Shown here one piece after another: positions 53,951-64,000 of a stretch of DNA of 64,000 nt (position 1 is the stretch's first letter; each line of letters starts with the position of its first letter). The notes under the pieces were generated by a model that saw nothing but the letters and a program-made list of their open reading frames with translations, did not search any database and was not told the DNA's origin. Origin of the DNA: Zygnema cylindricum (taxonomy: Eukaryota > Streptophyta > Zygnematophyceae > Zygnematales > Zygnemataceae). Where the stretch lies: contig JBBHKE010002818.1 of the NCBI GenBank assembly GCA_037447655.1, positions 96,757 through 160,756 of the forward strand. Direction: 5' to 3'. A program made the position numbers and the translations under genes.

Positions 53951-54636
53951 TACACCGTAAATCGCTATTAAAGTTAAGAAAACGATACACATTCCCATGT
54001 TTTTAGGTTAGCCGCAAAAGTCTGTGTTCACATATTCGACGCCTGAATATGTAAGAACAGGCTATCGCTATTTTCCTTCGTCTTTATGACTTGAAATCAA
54101 ATCTGCGTACGATTTTCTGTGCGACGCACTCAATTTCCACTGACGACGCCTTCATCTTACACTTATTTTGTACGTCTGTACAAAATAATTAAAAGCTTTA
54201 GTACGGAATGACACACTACGTACGCTACACTATTTAAAAACAAACATACTCGGCCGTTTTTCGAAATTAGTAACTAACGATGTTTAAACAGTACACCGCC
54301 AATCGTTATTAGCGTGTAAGTTTTTTTAGCGTATACGAATAATTAGCGTGGTTTACGCTAATTTGGAATTTGAAAATTTTCGAAGAAATCGTCTATTCTA
54401 ATTAGGAATTAAGGTTTTTTTTAATTAGTGTGGATAATTCTATTTGAGAATAAAAAAAAAAAAAGCGGGACGGAATTAGCGTACACAACGCTAATAACGA
54501 TTGGTGGTGTACTTACCTGTAGTTTAACCATACATATGTTTGCAGAAATGAAAAACTACTATTATTAATTATATTTTAGGTTCAAGGGCCAAATCGTATA
54601 TAATTTCATCAACACTATAAGCGATTCACAGTGTAC
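53951..54636. mobile_element. Family B-like ends enclosing a family C MITE
   Basis: GTACACCGTAAATCGCTATTAAAG at 53,951 and CTATAAGCGATTCACAGTGTAC ending near 54,636 resemble the two ends of one family B element. The interior is largely foreign, including the complete family C copy. This could also be two separate decayed ends. Confidence 0.4.
54291..54512. mobile_element. GTAC-ended MITE (family C), 222 bp
   Basis: Ends GTACACCGCCAATCGTTATTAGCG and CGCTAATAACGATTGGTGGTGTAC. Subterminal GCGTATACGAATAATTAGCGTGGTTTACGCTA and GCGGGACGGAATTAGCGTACAC. Confidence 0.85.
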
Positions 54637-54928
54637 CGTACTTCTTATTCGTACTTTTCATTCAATGTGCCATTCCCGTAAGTCAAACTGCTTTTGCTGG
54701 TTGAATATGACGTCATCAATTACAGTGAACTACAGATAAACATATATCCTGTACTTTTCAGAAGTACGAACTCCAAAACTTTTATTTTTCGAACACAACC
54801 GTACTTCATTTTTAAAGTTCGTACTTCCCTTTCACAAATGAACATTGGAAATGGTATGTTGTAGCCTGTTTTTGTCCGGTTTTAATTCGAAAACATACAA
54901 GATATTTTTTATCTAAGTCTTTTAATAA

Positions 54929-55150
54929 AGGGTGACGTTCCATCAGGCGAAAAGTGGCGTAGTTTACAGAAATCCGCGACTCTCTGTACCAAATCGTACC
55001 GCCTATTTTGTTTTTCTACGAAAAACAACATTACAGAGAATCTTGCTGATACTCTCCAAAGGTCTTGGAGGTAGAACTGGCCGTCGGATGTTCATCTGCG
55101 AGGAATTCGCTTCGTCACGCTATTTTCGGTAACTTTTGTTCGTCACACTA
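54929..55150. mobile_element. Truncated PIF/Harbinger-like element
   Basis: Left end AGGGTGACGTTCCATCAGGCGAAAAGTGGCG and about 200 bp of homology to the copies at 35,224 and 41,414. It then jumps to CGTCACGCTATTTTCGGTAAC, so the middle is deleted and the right end is missing. Confidence 0.75.
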
Positions 55151-55276
55151 TTTCTATTCCTAATTAGAGTAATCGATTTCTTCCAAAATTTCCAAATTCC
55201 CAATTAGCGTACACCACGCTAAATAATAGTATACGCTAATCAAACGTACACGCTAATAGCGATTGGCGGTGTACTG
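55150..55276. mobile_element. Partial family C MITE (right end)
   Basis: CTATTCCTAATTAGAGTAATCG..TTTCCAAATTCCCAATTAGCGTAC to CGCTAATAGCGATTGGCGGTGTAC (ends ~55,276), followed by a (GTACT)n-like stretch. Confidence 0.65.
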
Positions 55277-55309
55277 TACTGTGCAGTACAGTACAGTACA
55301 GCCTACAGT

Positions 55310-58030
55310 ATACTGCTCAACGCTATTAGTTGGTGAATTATTAGCGCTAACGCTTTATTAGCACACAAAGAGTTTTTTAGCGTGGCTCAATATGGGCCAC
55401 TTAATGGATTACAAAACTCGCACACTCGACTTAATAGCAAGTTAGCAACGATGTGGCAGTCTTAGAGTTAGCCACTCTAGTTCAAGTAAAGCATTTTTAC
55501 GACCCAAAATCATAGATAAACATCATTAACACTATTTAGTTGAATGGCCCATAATGGGCTTAGCCTTGCACACCCCCCAAGTCCATTGGAGCAACCTGAG
55601 GGAGATCTTGAGGGAGATCTTGAACGCAGTGACAATCCATGACCACAATAGCAGTTCGAAGAAGGATGGGAGTTTGCACACATTTTCAATCCACTGATAC
55701 ACGCTAAGAACAAGTCATCGAGGTCGAAGGGGGAGAGTTCTCTAGACTCACCTTCTTCAAAGAACGTCGACCACAGGTATGGAGGAGCTCATCGAAAACA
55801 ACGCCCAAACAACCAACTATCTTTATTGACATCGGTACAAAATCCGCCATAACATCACGGTGTGCATAATCACGCTTCTTATTTCAACACGACCACTCCA
55901 GCATGGGCATGACCCGCAACTGTACCAAAGACCGGTTCTAAATATGTCTTCAAAAATACAAATAACACCAGCGAGCAAAACAAACTCATTGAGATGCGAA
56001 AGAATAATATGTGAAACCTCACATCAAATAGAATACCACGTCTCATATCAATTATAACAATGTCTCGTACACTTGTTGTTGGGAAACAAACAGTATCGTG
56101 CGCATGAATCTACTCCGCCCCACGGGAGCAATGAAGCAAATGGATGCCATAAGGGCTTAATAACACAATCGCATGAGCGAACAAGAGAGCTCGGTGAAGG
56201 CGATGAGGTAACCTAAATCGGAGGGGCAGTGCTAAAATGAGGAGCCGTAAAATAAAGAGTGGGATTTGATTATTAATTTAAACAGAATGTATGAAATGAA
56301 TGGGTAAAGAGTTGTAGGGATGCATATTAGATCTAATGGCGACAATTTCATAAGATAATCCTTGGACACTCGTGACTAACTTCTTAATGAGGTTGGAGAT
56401 ATCTGACGTATCCGCCAAAGCAAAGGGAGGAATAAAAAGACGCCTCTAAAAGAGACCAAAGACTTCGTTTGAAATACGACCGTGGTTGGTGGTGAATTGT
56501 ACTCTACCCAAACATTATAACTTGAGTACTTTTCCGACCCAAAGTTCAAATGAGTGGTAATAAGACTTTTAGGTTAAGTAAAACCCAAGATTGAATTAAC
56601 GACGCGATGGTAAACCACCCGAGTCCAAGGGTACAAAAGGGGTGGCATGGCCAAAACTGAAAAACTATAAGTGGCCAATAATGAGCCATGTGGGCGAACA
56701 TATTTTAGTGTAGTTAGTAATGACACACCCATATTTTACTGTAGGGATGGGTTTACTGTTCTATACCTTTTTTCTTGTATAGTTTAGGGGATTGTCTCCA
56801 ATGATGAGTTGAGATAGTTCACCATAAAACACGAATCATTTAGACAAAGGTTTAAACGTTTTTGCCTACTAACTATGAGTTTTGTGTGTTTTAATCTCAC
56901 GGGTTTGACTTACAAAAGCCAGGAACATGTGAACTCATAATATTTGTGACGATATTTATCGTTGCCACAGATTTAACGTTTTTAGTGTATTTTTGGCATT
57001 TAGCGGTCTTTATGTCATTAAAACTCAGCACAACAAGAAAAATTAACCGCGGAGATATAAAATTAGAAGTGTTTTCTTCCACTATACATATGTTTGTTAG
57101 AAACACAAAAAAGAGCATGATAATATAATACTAAAACTACAAGGATATTGAAATCAGTTCAATAACTATTGTGACCAGTTTTTTTTACAAGAAGTACCAA
57201 GTTTGTAGCTTTCTGTAGCTTTCATAGGCCGAGAATGGATTGTTTTTTTACAGCAAACTGACATGGAACCGTCAAACTTTTCAGCTTTTGAACTTTGTCA
57301 GATAACAATATTGAAAAAAACCCAGCTTGTTTATACCCTATTTAGAGTTTAACTAATATTCTTAGGGGGAAGAGGAGGGATGTCATTATGGTATATAAGA
57401 CCCAGTCATTACCCCTAAAATGGGGGAAAACAAGTACACTTCCCATCACTATTATTAGTGAAATTATTACTGTAATTGTTTTTTTTTTGGCTTACTGTAA
57501 AAAAAGTTATTGGTGTAAACGCGAAATTAGAATATATAATACTAATTTAGTTATAGAAAGACGTTGTGACTTGTTTTCCACTCCCTTAAGTAGTGCAGAT
57601 AACACTATTTTGTGACTTTTGGATCGAAATTTTTTGGAACACAAAACTTAGTTATTTACTCTTATAGAGAAATGGGTACTATAACTTGATTTATGAATTT
57701 TTAACTTAAAATTATGAATTATTATGAGAGATAAAACGACAATCACAAATTTTATACACACATTAAACATTACACTAAAACATTTATTTTTGTTAATAAA
57801 ATCAAAATACAAAAAAAGTAGATTGAAAATCCCGAAACCATAATCTACACTCCAACTTCCAATAGTTCCCAAACTTAAAAAACTATACCCCTTTCTATTA
57901 CAGCAACTAAATTTACTCTTTAATCTACATTTTTTATTTCCCTTTTTCCAGATTCGAACTTACCAAACAAACTAACAATGGTACAAGTATCTATTTCTAA
58001 AAACTCCACACTAATATGCCAAAATACACT
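55310..58030. other. Intergenic, no gene recognised
   Basis: Moderately complex sequence without reading frames that resemble known families. It may be old retroelement DNA, but I could not identify one. Confidence 0.45.
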
Positions 58031-58064
58031 TCTCTAAAACTAAATTCCCTCTCCTACTCTAACT

Positions 58065-58215
58065 CCTCTCTCCCTCTCCCTCTCCCTCACCCTCTCCCAC
58101 TCCCTCTCCCACTCCCTCTCCGTCTCTCTCTCCCTGTCTCTCTCCCTCACACCCTCTCGTATCTCCCCAATTTCATGTCCCTCTCCCTCCCTCCCTCCCT
58201 CCCTCCCTCTCTCTC
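58065..58215. repeat. CT-rich tract downstream of the RING gene
   Basis: CCCTCTCCCACTCCCTCTCC-type repeat about 100-250 bp beyond the stop codon of the minus-strand gene. Confidence 0.85.
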
Positions 58216-58318
58216 TACATATATTTTCCTTTAACACTTAGAATTTCGGAAACCTAATGCGGACTATATTGTCTACCTATCACATTTTATTTTACTTTTT
58301 GTTTTTTTTTTGTTTCTA

Positions 58319-60200
58319 TTAAACGCCGTTTTGTACCACATTAATAACCGTTTGATTTTCAGTCGATCTATTTTCCTCCACACCAGAATTACTGTTTCCA
58401 AGTACCTCTCGGTTTGTTAAACGGTCCAATAACGGATGACTCGACATGGAAACAGTTCTATGTCCAGAGTTAATACTAGTCGCCCTATTTGAGCTTAAAT
58501 TGGGAGTATTTGAAAAATGGGGTACATTTGGAAAATTGGGTATCATTGGTATCGAAATCCGTGGTATAGTAATAATATTTTGACGATTCAATGGAGCTAT
58601 AATGGGTATAGTATGGTCCAATTGTGAATTACTTCTTCCTTCGACTCCATTCGTTGCATTAACTTCCGAGGTTGTATTGTTATTGTTATTAGTGTTATTG
58701 AGACTATTGTTATTGCTACCATTAATAGTATTATTATTGTTAGTACTGTTATTGTTCGTATTGTTGTTGTTAGTATTGATAGTATTGATAGTATTGTTAG
58801 TATTGTTACCATTGTTAGAGTTGACATTTTCTTGAAGATTTTGTTCTTGAGAGGGTAACCCGAGATTTGGAAAAACTTCGGATCGACATTGTGGGCATCG
58901 AATGTTGAGTCGGAGCCAAGAATCGATACATTTCACATGGAAAACGTGGGCACAAGGGAGAGGACGGACCTGTTGAGAAAAAAAAAAAAAAAACAAAGAA
59001 AATTAAACAAACTAACAAATAGACAAGCAAACAAATAGACAAACAAAGAAATAAACAATCAAAGAAATAAACAAACGACCAAAAAAACAAACAAACAAAC
59101 AAGCAAAAGAAGGAATCAATGAGAATCAATTTGCCAAAAAACTAAAATTGTCGGGAAAAAAAATTGGAGCAAAGAAAAAGATTAGTGAGAAGAGGTGTTT
59201 AAAAGAAGATATATGGTAGTGTTGGGTATCGAGGCCCTTTTGCCGATATTCGATATGTATCGAATTTCAGGTACCCGATAATCGATATATCGCTTCGATA
59301 TATCGAAAACCAAATTATCACGATACATCGCTAATATATCGCCGATATATCGTATCAACGATATATCGAAAATGAAAATTTTAATTATTTTTTTCAAAAA
59401 CCCAACCACCCCCCCCCCCCCCCCCCCCCCCACCCCCCCCCCCCCCAAGCGCTCAGTGGGGGGGGGGGGGGGATAAACCGTACGATTTTCCGTACTCTGA
59501 CTGTACGGACACCCAATTTTTGCGATATATATCGCGATAATTTATGTTGGTCCCGGTACGATATATCGAGGAATCTGCTCGATCGATATTCGATATATCG
59601 AATATCGAAATTATCGCGATATGAAATTACCCGATACCCAACACTAACATATGGTATAAAACAAGATTGAAAGACACATTTCAACAAGGGCAAAGTATTT
59701 TTTAGATTTAAATTAAACTAGGAGGAAGATAAACATTAGATAATGTTGATGGTAAAAAGGGAAGAGAGTTTAAAATGTTGAAAGGTTCAGAAAATAAATA
59801 CAATAAAAAAGCAAAATAGCAAAACAAAAACAAAAAAAAAATCTTCAGTGTTTAGTGAGGGGAATTGGATCGGATTCAGAATTGTAGTTGGAAAAAGGTT
59901 GTGGAACTTCAAATTTTAGCTTGAAAAATTAAACCGAATGGGGATTTGATATTGTATTGCAATAATTTTGCCATTGTAAGTGAATTCAGAATATAATTGG
60001 ACATCAACTTTAAATATTTTGGAGAAAAAGGAAAAAGAAAATTCTAAAAAAGAACGTCCCTGAGAAGTTGGATCCAATCGTCGATTTTCAATTTGGAAAC
60101 GGTTTGAAATACAGGCCATAAAAAAAAAACTACCAGAGACAAAAGAGTGAAAAAAAAAAACAATAAGAAAGATGACAACATTTTTTGAAACAAAACGAAT

Positions 60201-60248
<48 letters not shown>

Positions 60249-60349
60249 CGTATACATAAATATAAAGACATATATGTACATTTACATATACATATATAGA
60301 CAAAAATATACACATATATATACATATATTCATATATATACATGTATTC

Positions 60350-60423
<74 letters not shown>

Positions 60424-62011
60424 CACAAATATAATATATCCATACTCAATGACATACATATAAGTACATAAGAAAGAAAGGAAGCTGACCTCCGTAGAGG
60501 TGTCGAAGTCTTCGAGGCAGATGGAGCAGGAGGTGAAGCTGAGAGACAGCTTTTGCAGAGAATACTTCGGTAGATGCTGGATCGCAGTCTCTATCATGAC
60601 TTGCTGCAAAAACATTTTTCTTTTAATAACTAAAACAAATTATAGAAATAAAAAGTCGAATAAATGAATAAATAACGGAAACAAAAAAAATAGAATAAAA
60701 AAAAAAAAAAAAAATGAATACGTTTGATACATAAACAACAAATAATTCAATAATTAAATAAAAAAACAAATAGTTAAGTAATTAAGTACACAAAGTAAAA
60801 AACAAAGTATATTTATAAAAAAATAATTAAAAACATAACTAACAAAAAAAACACATAAGCAAACAAAAAGACAAATTCAATTAATGCGTTATTAAATTAA
60901 TAAATAAAAAAGGCTAATGAGGACGAGGAGCATTCATTACATCATTCCTTGAGCATCGATTTGGACCGTTTAAATCCTAAAACAAGAAAAAATTAAAATA
61001 TTTTTTGACTTAATTTTCACTAAATTTAATTGAATTTAACTAAGTTCAATTTTTTTTTAACTAAATTGAATTCATAAAATGGACAAACTTATTTTAACTG
61101 AAAACTTGCGAAATTTTGATTGGATTTCAAATTTATGCACAAATTTGCAAAAGGAAATTCTTGAAAAAAAAAGTTTTTTGAAAAAAAAAAAAAAAACAAC
61201 AACCCCCCCAAAATCGTAAAACCCAACAAAAGACATTACTAAAATTTGTAAAAAAAAAGTCAAGAAAAAAACACATGAAAAATTTCGTGGAAAGAATATT
61301 TTTTTGAAAACACTCGAGAAAAAAATTCAGACTAAAAAAGAAGAAATCGTAAAAAATAAAACCCAAAAAAAAAAACAAGAAACGGTAAATAAAAATAAAA
61401 TAAAGTCAAAAATAAAAATAGAATAAAAAATAATAAATACCTGTTCCGGTGTGCACCGAGCCATAGGAAAGTACCACGCGGAGTCATAATCAGACAAATT
61501 AGAAGTATCGTCTGTACCGCCAACTGTACTTTCTGTACCATCCCTATCGGCGACAAATAAGGACGAAGGGGGAAGGGAAGGGAAGCTTGGGAACCGGAGA
61601 GGGAAGGAAGGATCGCACAGCATTTCCATGACGATCTGGAAGAGGAAGAGGAGAGGGATAGGGAGAGGGGAGAGCGACATGGAGAGGGGAGAGGGGGAGA
61701 GGGTCAGGGGAGGGTGGAGGGAAAGGGAGAGGGAAAAAGGGAGGAGGAGAAAGGCAGAAAGAGAGAGAGAGTCCGCCCTAATCAACAATTCCCACGGAGA
61801 ACGAAGGTAAACAGTGATGGTCCAATAAAACCTCTCTCCCTCTCCCTCCCCCTCTCCCACCACACCTCTCTCTCCAAAAAAGAGGTACAAAGAGGGCGGG
61901 GAGGGAGAGAGGGAGAGAGAGTGCCTGAAATTCCGAGAGCTGCAAATCTCCTCCTCTCATCAACTGTTGGTAGAGCTTCCTCCTCTTGGCCCACTACAAA
62001 AAAAAATTGAA

Positions 62012-62052
<41 letters not shown>

Positions 62053-63909
62053 AAAAATAAGTAAAAAAATTGGGAAAATATTTAAAATTGTTGGTGTGTA
62101 TTTTTTATTTTTTAAACAAACATCCACAACCTAAACACCAAAAAATAATAATACTTGCTCCTTTAATCCATGAAAGAAAAAAGTATAATAAATAAAAAAA
62201 CTATATTTATATATATCGTAATACCCATCATAATAAACATCAAATAAAATTCCAGCAAGTTGTTCAATAAATATTTAAAATAATTACAAATAAATATTGA
62301 AATAAGGACAAGTCAGCGGCGTAATAAATGTCGAAAAGTCATTCCATTTCAGTTTTTTACCACGGTTAAAAAGGATTAAACACCGTTATGTTGATGTTGA
62401 AATTTTGAGAACATAAATATTTGAGTAAACGTTTGAAAAAACGTTTTAAGTACATGTTTCAGTAAATAGTTGAAAAATGGTTTGAGTAAATGTTCGAGTT
62501 AGAGATTTAAGTAAATGTTTGAATAAAATTTGAGTAATTGTTTGAGTTAGAATTACCGCCCCTAAAGGTCCATAACATCTCATGACTATTTAACGACCAG
62601 TCAATAAAAGTCATCACAAGATTCTCCTTTATTTTTTGACGATTGTGCAATGACGTAATCTTTACTTAAAAATCATTTCTCTCTCTCCTTCTCTCTCCCT
62701 CCCTCCCTCCCTCTCTCTCTTGCTATCTCTCTCTCGCGCTCTCTTTCTTTCTCTCTCTCGCTCTCTCTTTCCTTTTCCCCATTCGCTCAAAACGATCAGA
62801 AATCTTTACAATGACTTGTACGGTAATGAGACGAGGCGGTAATGTTTGCCTCCCTCCTCCCCGAGTTGAGGGTAATATAGTGTGGATAATGTGTAATAAG
62901 TTACATATGAATAGAAACTGGTTACACTAATATTAACATAATAAACAAAACAGTTACATTTTTATTGAAAAATTAACTGGAACCGGTTAAATTAAGTTTG
63001 ACATATTAAGCTATTTCCAGCTGAATCTTTCAAGTCGTACAAAAAACCAACATTGGTTTTTCAAAATTGGGAGGGAAAAACCCTAAAAACCTTCTATCAT
63101 TAATGAGTACCGATTCATTATTATGAGTATTATGGTATGTCGACAGCCAAAAAAACCCTTGAAAACACTAAAAAAAAAAAAAAAGACCCTTAAGACTTTT
63201 ATTTAAAAAAAAGAAAAAGAGATGAATACATAAATAAATATATCATCAAAAAAAAAAGATGGAAGATCCTCACCTTCAAAAGCACCAGTCCGTTGAGGGA
63301 AAGGAGGGAGAGGTAACAAAAAGCGAACCAAAAAAAGAACCCCCAAGACTGTCCTGTTTCCGGAAGCTGCACAAAAAGAGAGAGATGGAGAGGGGGAGAG
63401 AGGGAGAGGAGTGGAGAAGGCGAGGAGAGGGAGAGTAGAGGGAGAGAGAGGAGGGAGAGAGAGGGAGAGGAACAGGGAGAGGGAGAAGGAGTGGGAGAGG
63501 GAGAGGGGCAGAGGGAGGGAGAAAAATGACAAAGGTGAGAGTCAGAGCGAAGTGAAAGGGGAGAGAGATAGAGAAAAAATATCATCTTACAGCAAAAACA
63601 AAGAAAAAGACAAAAAAATATCCAAAAACAGAATACGACATAAAAGAAGAAAAAAAAAGACACAAACCCAAACACAAAGTGCAGAAAACGACAAAAAAAA
63701 AATCTACGATTCTGCTAGTGCTTACAGAAAAAAAAAATGTAAAAAATAATTTTGGCTTTTTCTGACTCACACAAGAAGCGGAACGGCTAAACCACACAGA
63801 TCCCGTAATTGTCCAAAACCAGAGAAATGGGTAAAGGACAAAAACGGTCGGAATCAGGACAAAAAGACGCCATCTGAAGAGACGCCACCTGTCCTGTCGA
63901 TTGCTGGCT
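58319..63909 (-). CDS. SIS3-like RING-H2 E3 ubiquitin ligase, 5' end outside window
   Basis: Exons on the minus strand: 63909-63771, 63366-63274, 61993-61925, 61635-61441, 60603-60490, 58969-58319. Joined, they follow plant SIS3 (sugar-insensitive 3) as I recall it: [18 protein letters not shown] (membrane segment), [16 protein letters not shown] (membrane segment), [41 protein letters not shown]. The RING-H2 follows: [27 protein letters not shown], with all eight ligands present. The product would be a membrane E3 ligase that transfers ubiquitin from an E2; SIS3 is a positive regulator of sugar signalling in Arabidopsis, but function here is inferred only. The first N-terminal membrane helices are missing because the window ends. 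The C-terminal tail has an unusual run of about 55 residues dominated by Asn and Thr. The intron after 61,925 begins GC, not GT. Confidence 0.88.
58630..58830 (-). repeat. AAT/AAC-type trinucleotide repeat coding for an Asn-rich tract
   Basis: Imperfect TTGTTA/TTATTG on the plus strand, read as AAC/AAT codons within the RING gene's last exon (residues such as NNTNNTINT). It begins about 18 residues past the RING. Confidence 0.85.
59217..59646. mobile_element. hAT-like MITE in RING-gene intron, with poly-C/poly-G core
   Basis: 430 bp. Ends TAGTGTTGGGTATCG and CGATACCCAACACTA, flanked by an 8-bp duplication ATATATGG / ACATATGG (7 of 8 match). Inside are repeated CGATATATCG palindromes and a C-run of about 47 bp with few interruptions (59,407-59,448), facing a G-run (59,458-59,472). 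It lies in the last intron of the RING gene. Confidence 0.85.
60200..60420. repeat. (TA)n microsatellite block
   Basis: TA repeats at 60,204-60,242 and 60,358-60,408 with TACATATA variants between and a CA run after, in the last intron of the RING gene. Confidence 0.9.
61645..61770 (-). repeat. CT-rich tract (sense) before RING-gene exon acceptor
   Basis: GA-rich on the plus strand, CT-rich in the transcript, reaching to within about 10 nt of the acceptor at 61,636. Confidence 0.8.
62678..62780. repeat. CT microsatellite in RING-gene intron (antisense orientation)
   Basis: CTCTCT on the plus strand, so purine-rich in the transcript. It lies in the middle of the 61,994-63,273 intron and not at an acceptor. 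Confidence 0.8.
63380..63575 (-). repeat. CT-rich tract (sense) before RING-gene exon acceptor
   Basis: GAGAGGGAGA on the plus strand, starting about 10 nt upstream of the acceptor of the exon at 63,366. Confidence 0.8.
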
Positions 63910-64000
63910 CTGGGAAAAAAAAATGAAAAAAAGAAGGGGAAAAAAAAGGAAAGAAAAAAAAAGGAGGGAAAAGACAAAGGGGGAAAAAAGAAGGGAAAAA

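Noticed and set aside
59394-59693. Minus frame with Gly/Pro runs
   Set aside because: Translation of the poly-C/poly-G core of a MITE.
60901-60975. Extra exon of the RING gene between 61,441 and 60,603
   Set aside because: It has an acceptor-like AG but reads to a stop, and the flanking exons join in frame and match the family without it.
1-64000. CRISPR arrays, rRNA genes, bacterial operons, riboswitches or a defence/biosynthetic cluster
   Set aside because: No regularly spaced repeats with unique spacers, no rRNA-like sequence, and genes are intron-rich, isolated plant housekeeping loci.

Overview
The window is nuclear DNA from a streptophyte, most likely a land plant. Three multi-exon genes recognised by homology recalled from memory support this: eIF3m, UDP-apiose/UDP-xylose synthase (AXS, a plant cell-wall enzyme) and a SIS3-type RING-H2 E3 ligase. 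Helitron, Ty1/copia, PIF/Harbinger-like and hAT-like repeats and telo-boxes agree. I cannot place the lineage more narrowly. A 10-N gap (39,992-40,001) and single-base frame breaks in conserved exons suggest a draft long-read assembly.

Layout. 1-7,847: a decayed Helitron (Rep/helicase, 3' hairpin and CTAG end) split by a nested decayed copia element with ~1.05-kb LTRs. 9,534-10,345: a truncated second Helitron copy. 10,575-10,800: a 21-bp minisatellite. 11,593-12,030 (-): last exons of an LRR/EGF-like gene. 12.4-15.5 kb: AT-rich, then CT/GA-rich simple sequence. 15.9-23.9 kb: a repeat desert rich in GTAC, with MITEs, an LTR/SINE relic and a 1.83-kb long-inverted-repeat element. 24,257-33,466 (+): eIF3m in 10 exons, with an antisense fragment of an FtsH-like gene inside intron 4. 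33.7-49 kb: tandem repeats and nested MITEs. 49,413-52,517 (-): a complete 9-exon AXS gene. 53.9-55.3 kb: more MITEs. 58,319-63,909 (-): a SIS3-like RING ligase lacking its 5' end.

The genes are unrelated housekeeping loci and do not form a cluster. eIF3m serves cytosolic translation initiation, AXS makes the apiose donor for pectin RG-II, and the RING protein is a membrane E3 ligase. I found no defence, biosynthetic or other novel multi-gene system.

The most unusual signals are structural. (1) Introns repeatedly carry decayed copies of the neighbouring exon edge together with its splice site: eIF3m exons 1, 2, 4, 5 and 7, AXS exon 8, and a probable intron in the Helitron helicase flanked by AGGT-containing direct repeats. 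(2) Two MITE families end in, and probably insert at, the palindrome GTAC. (3) MITE nests up to three or four levels deep carry clear target-site duplications. (4) Sense-strand CT microsatellites sit just upstream of splice acceptors in three genes. All homology calls are from memory and inspection; nothing was searched.
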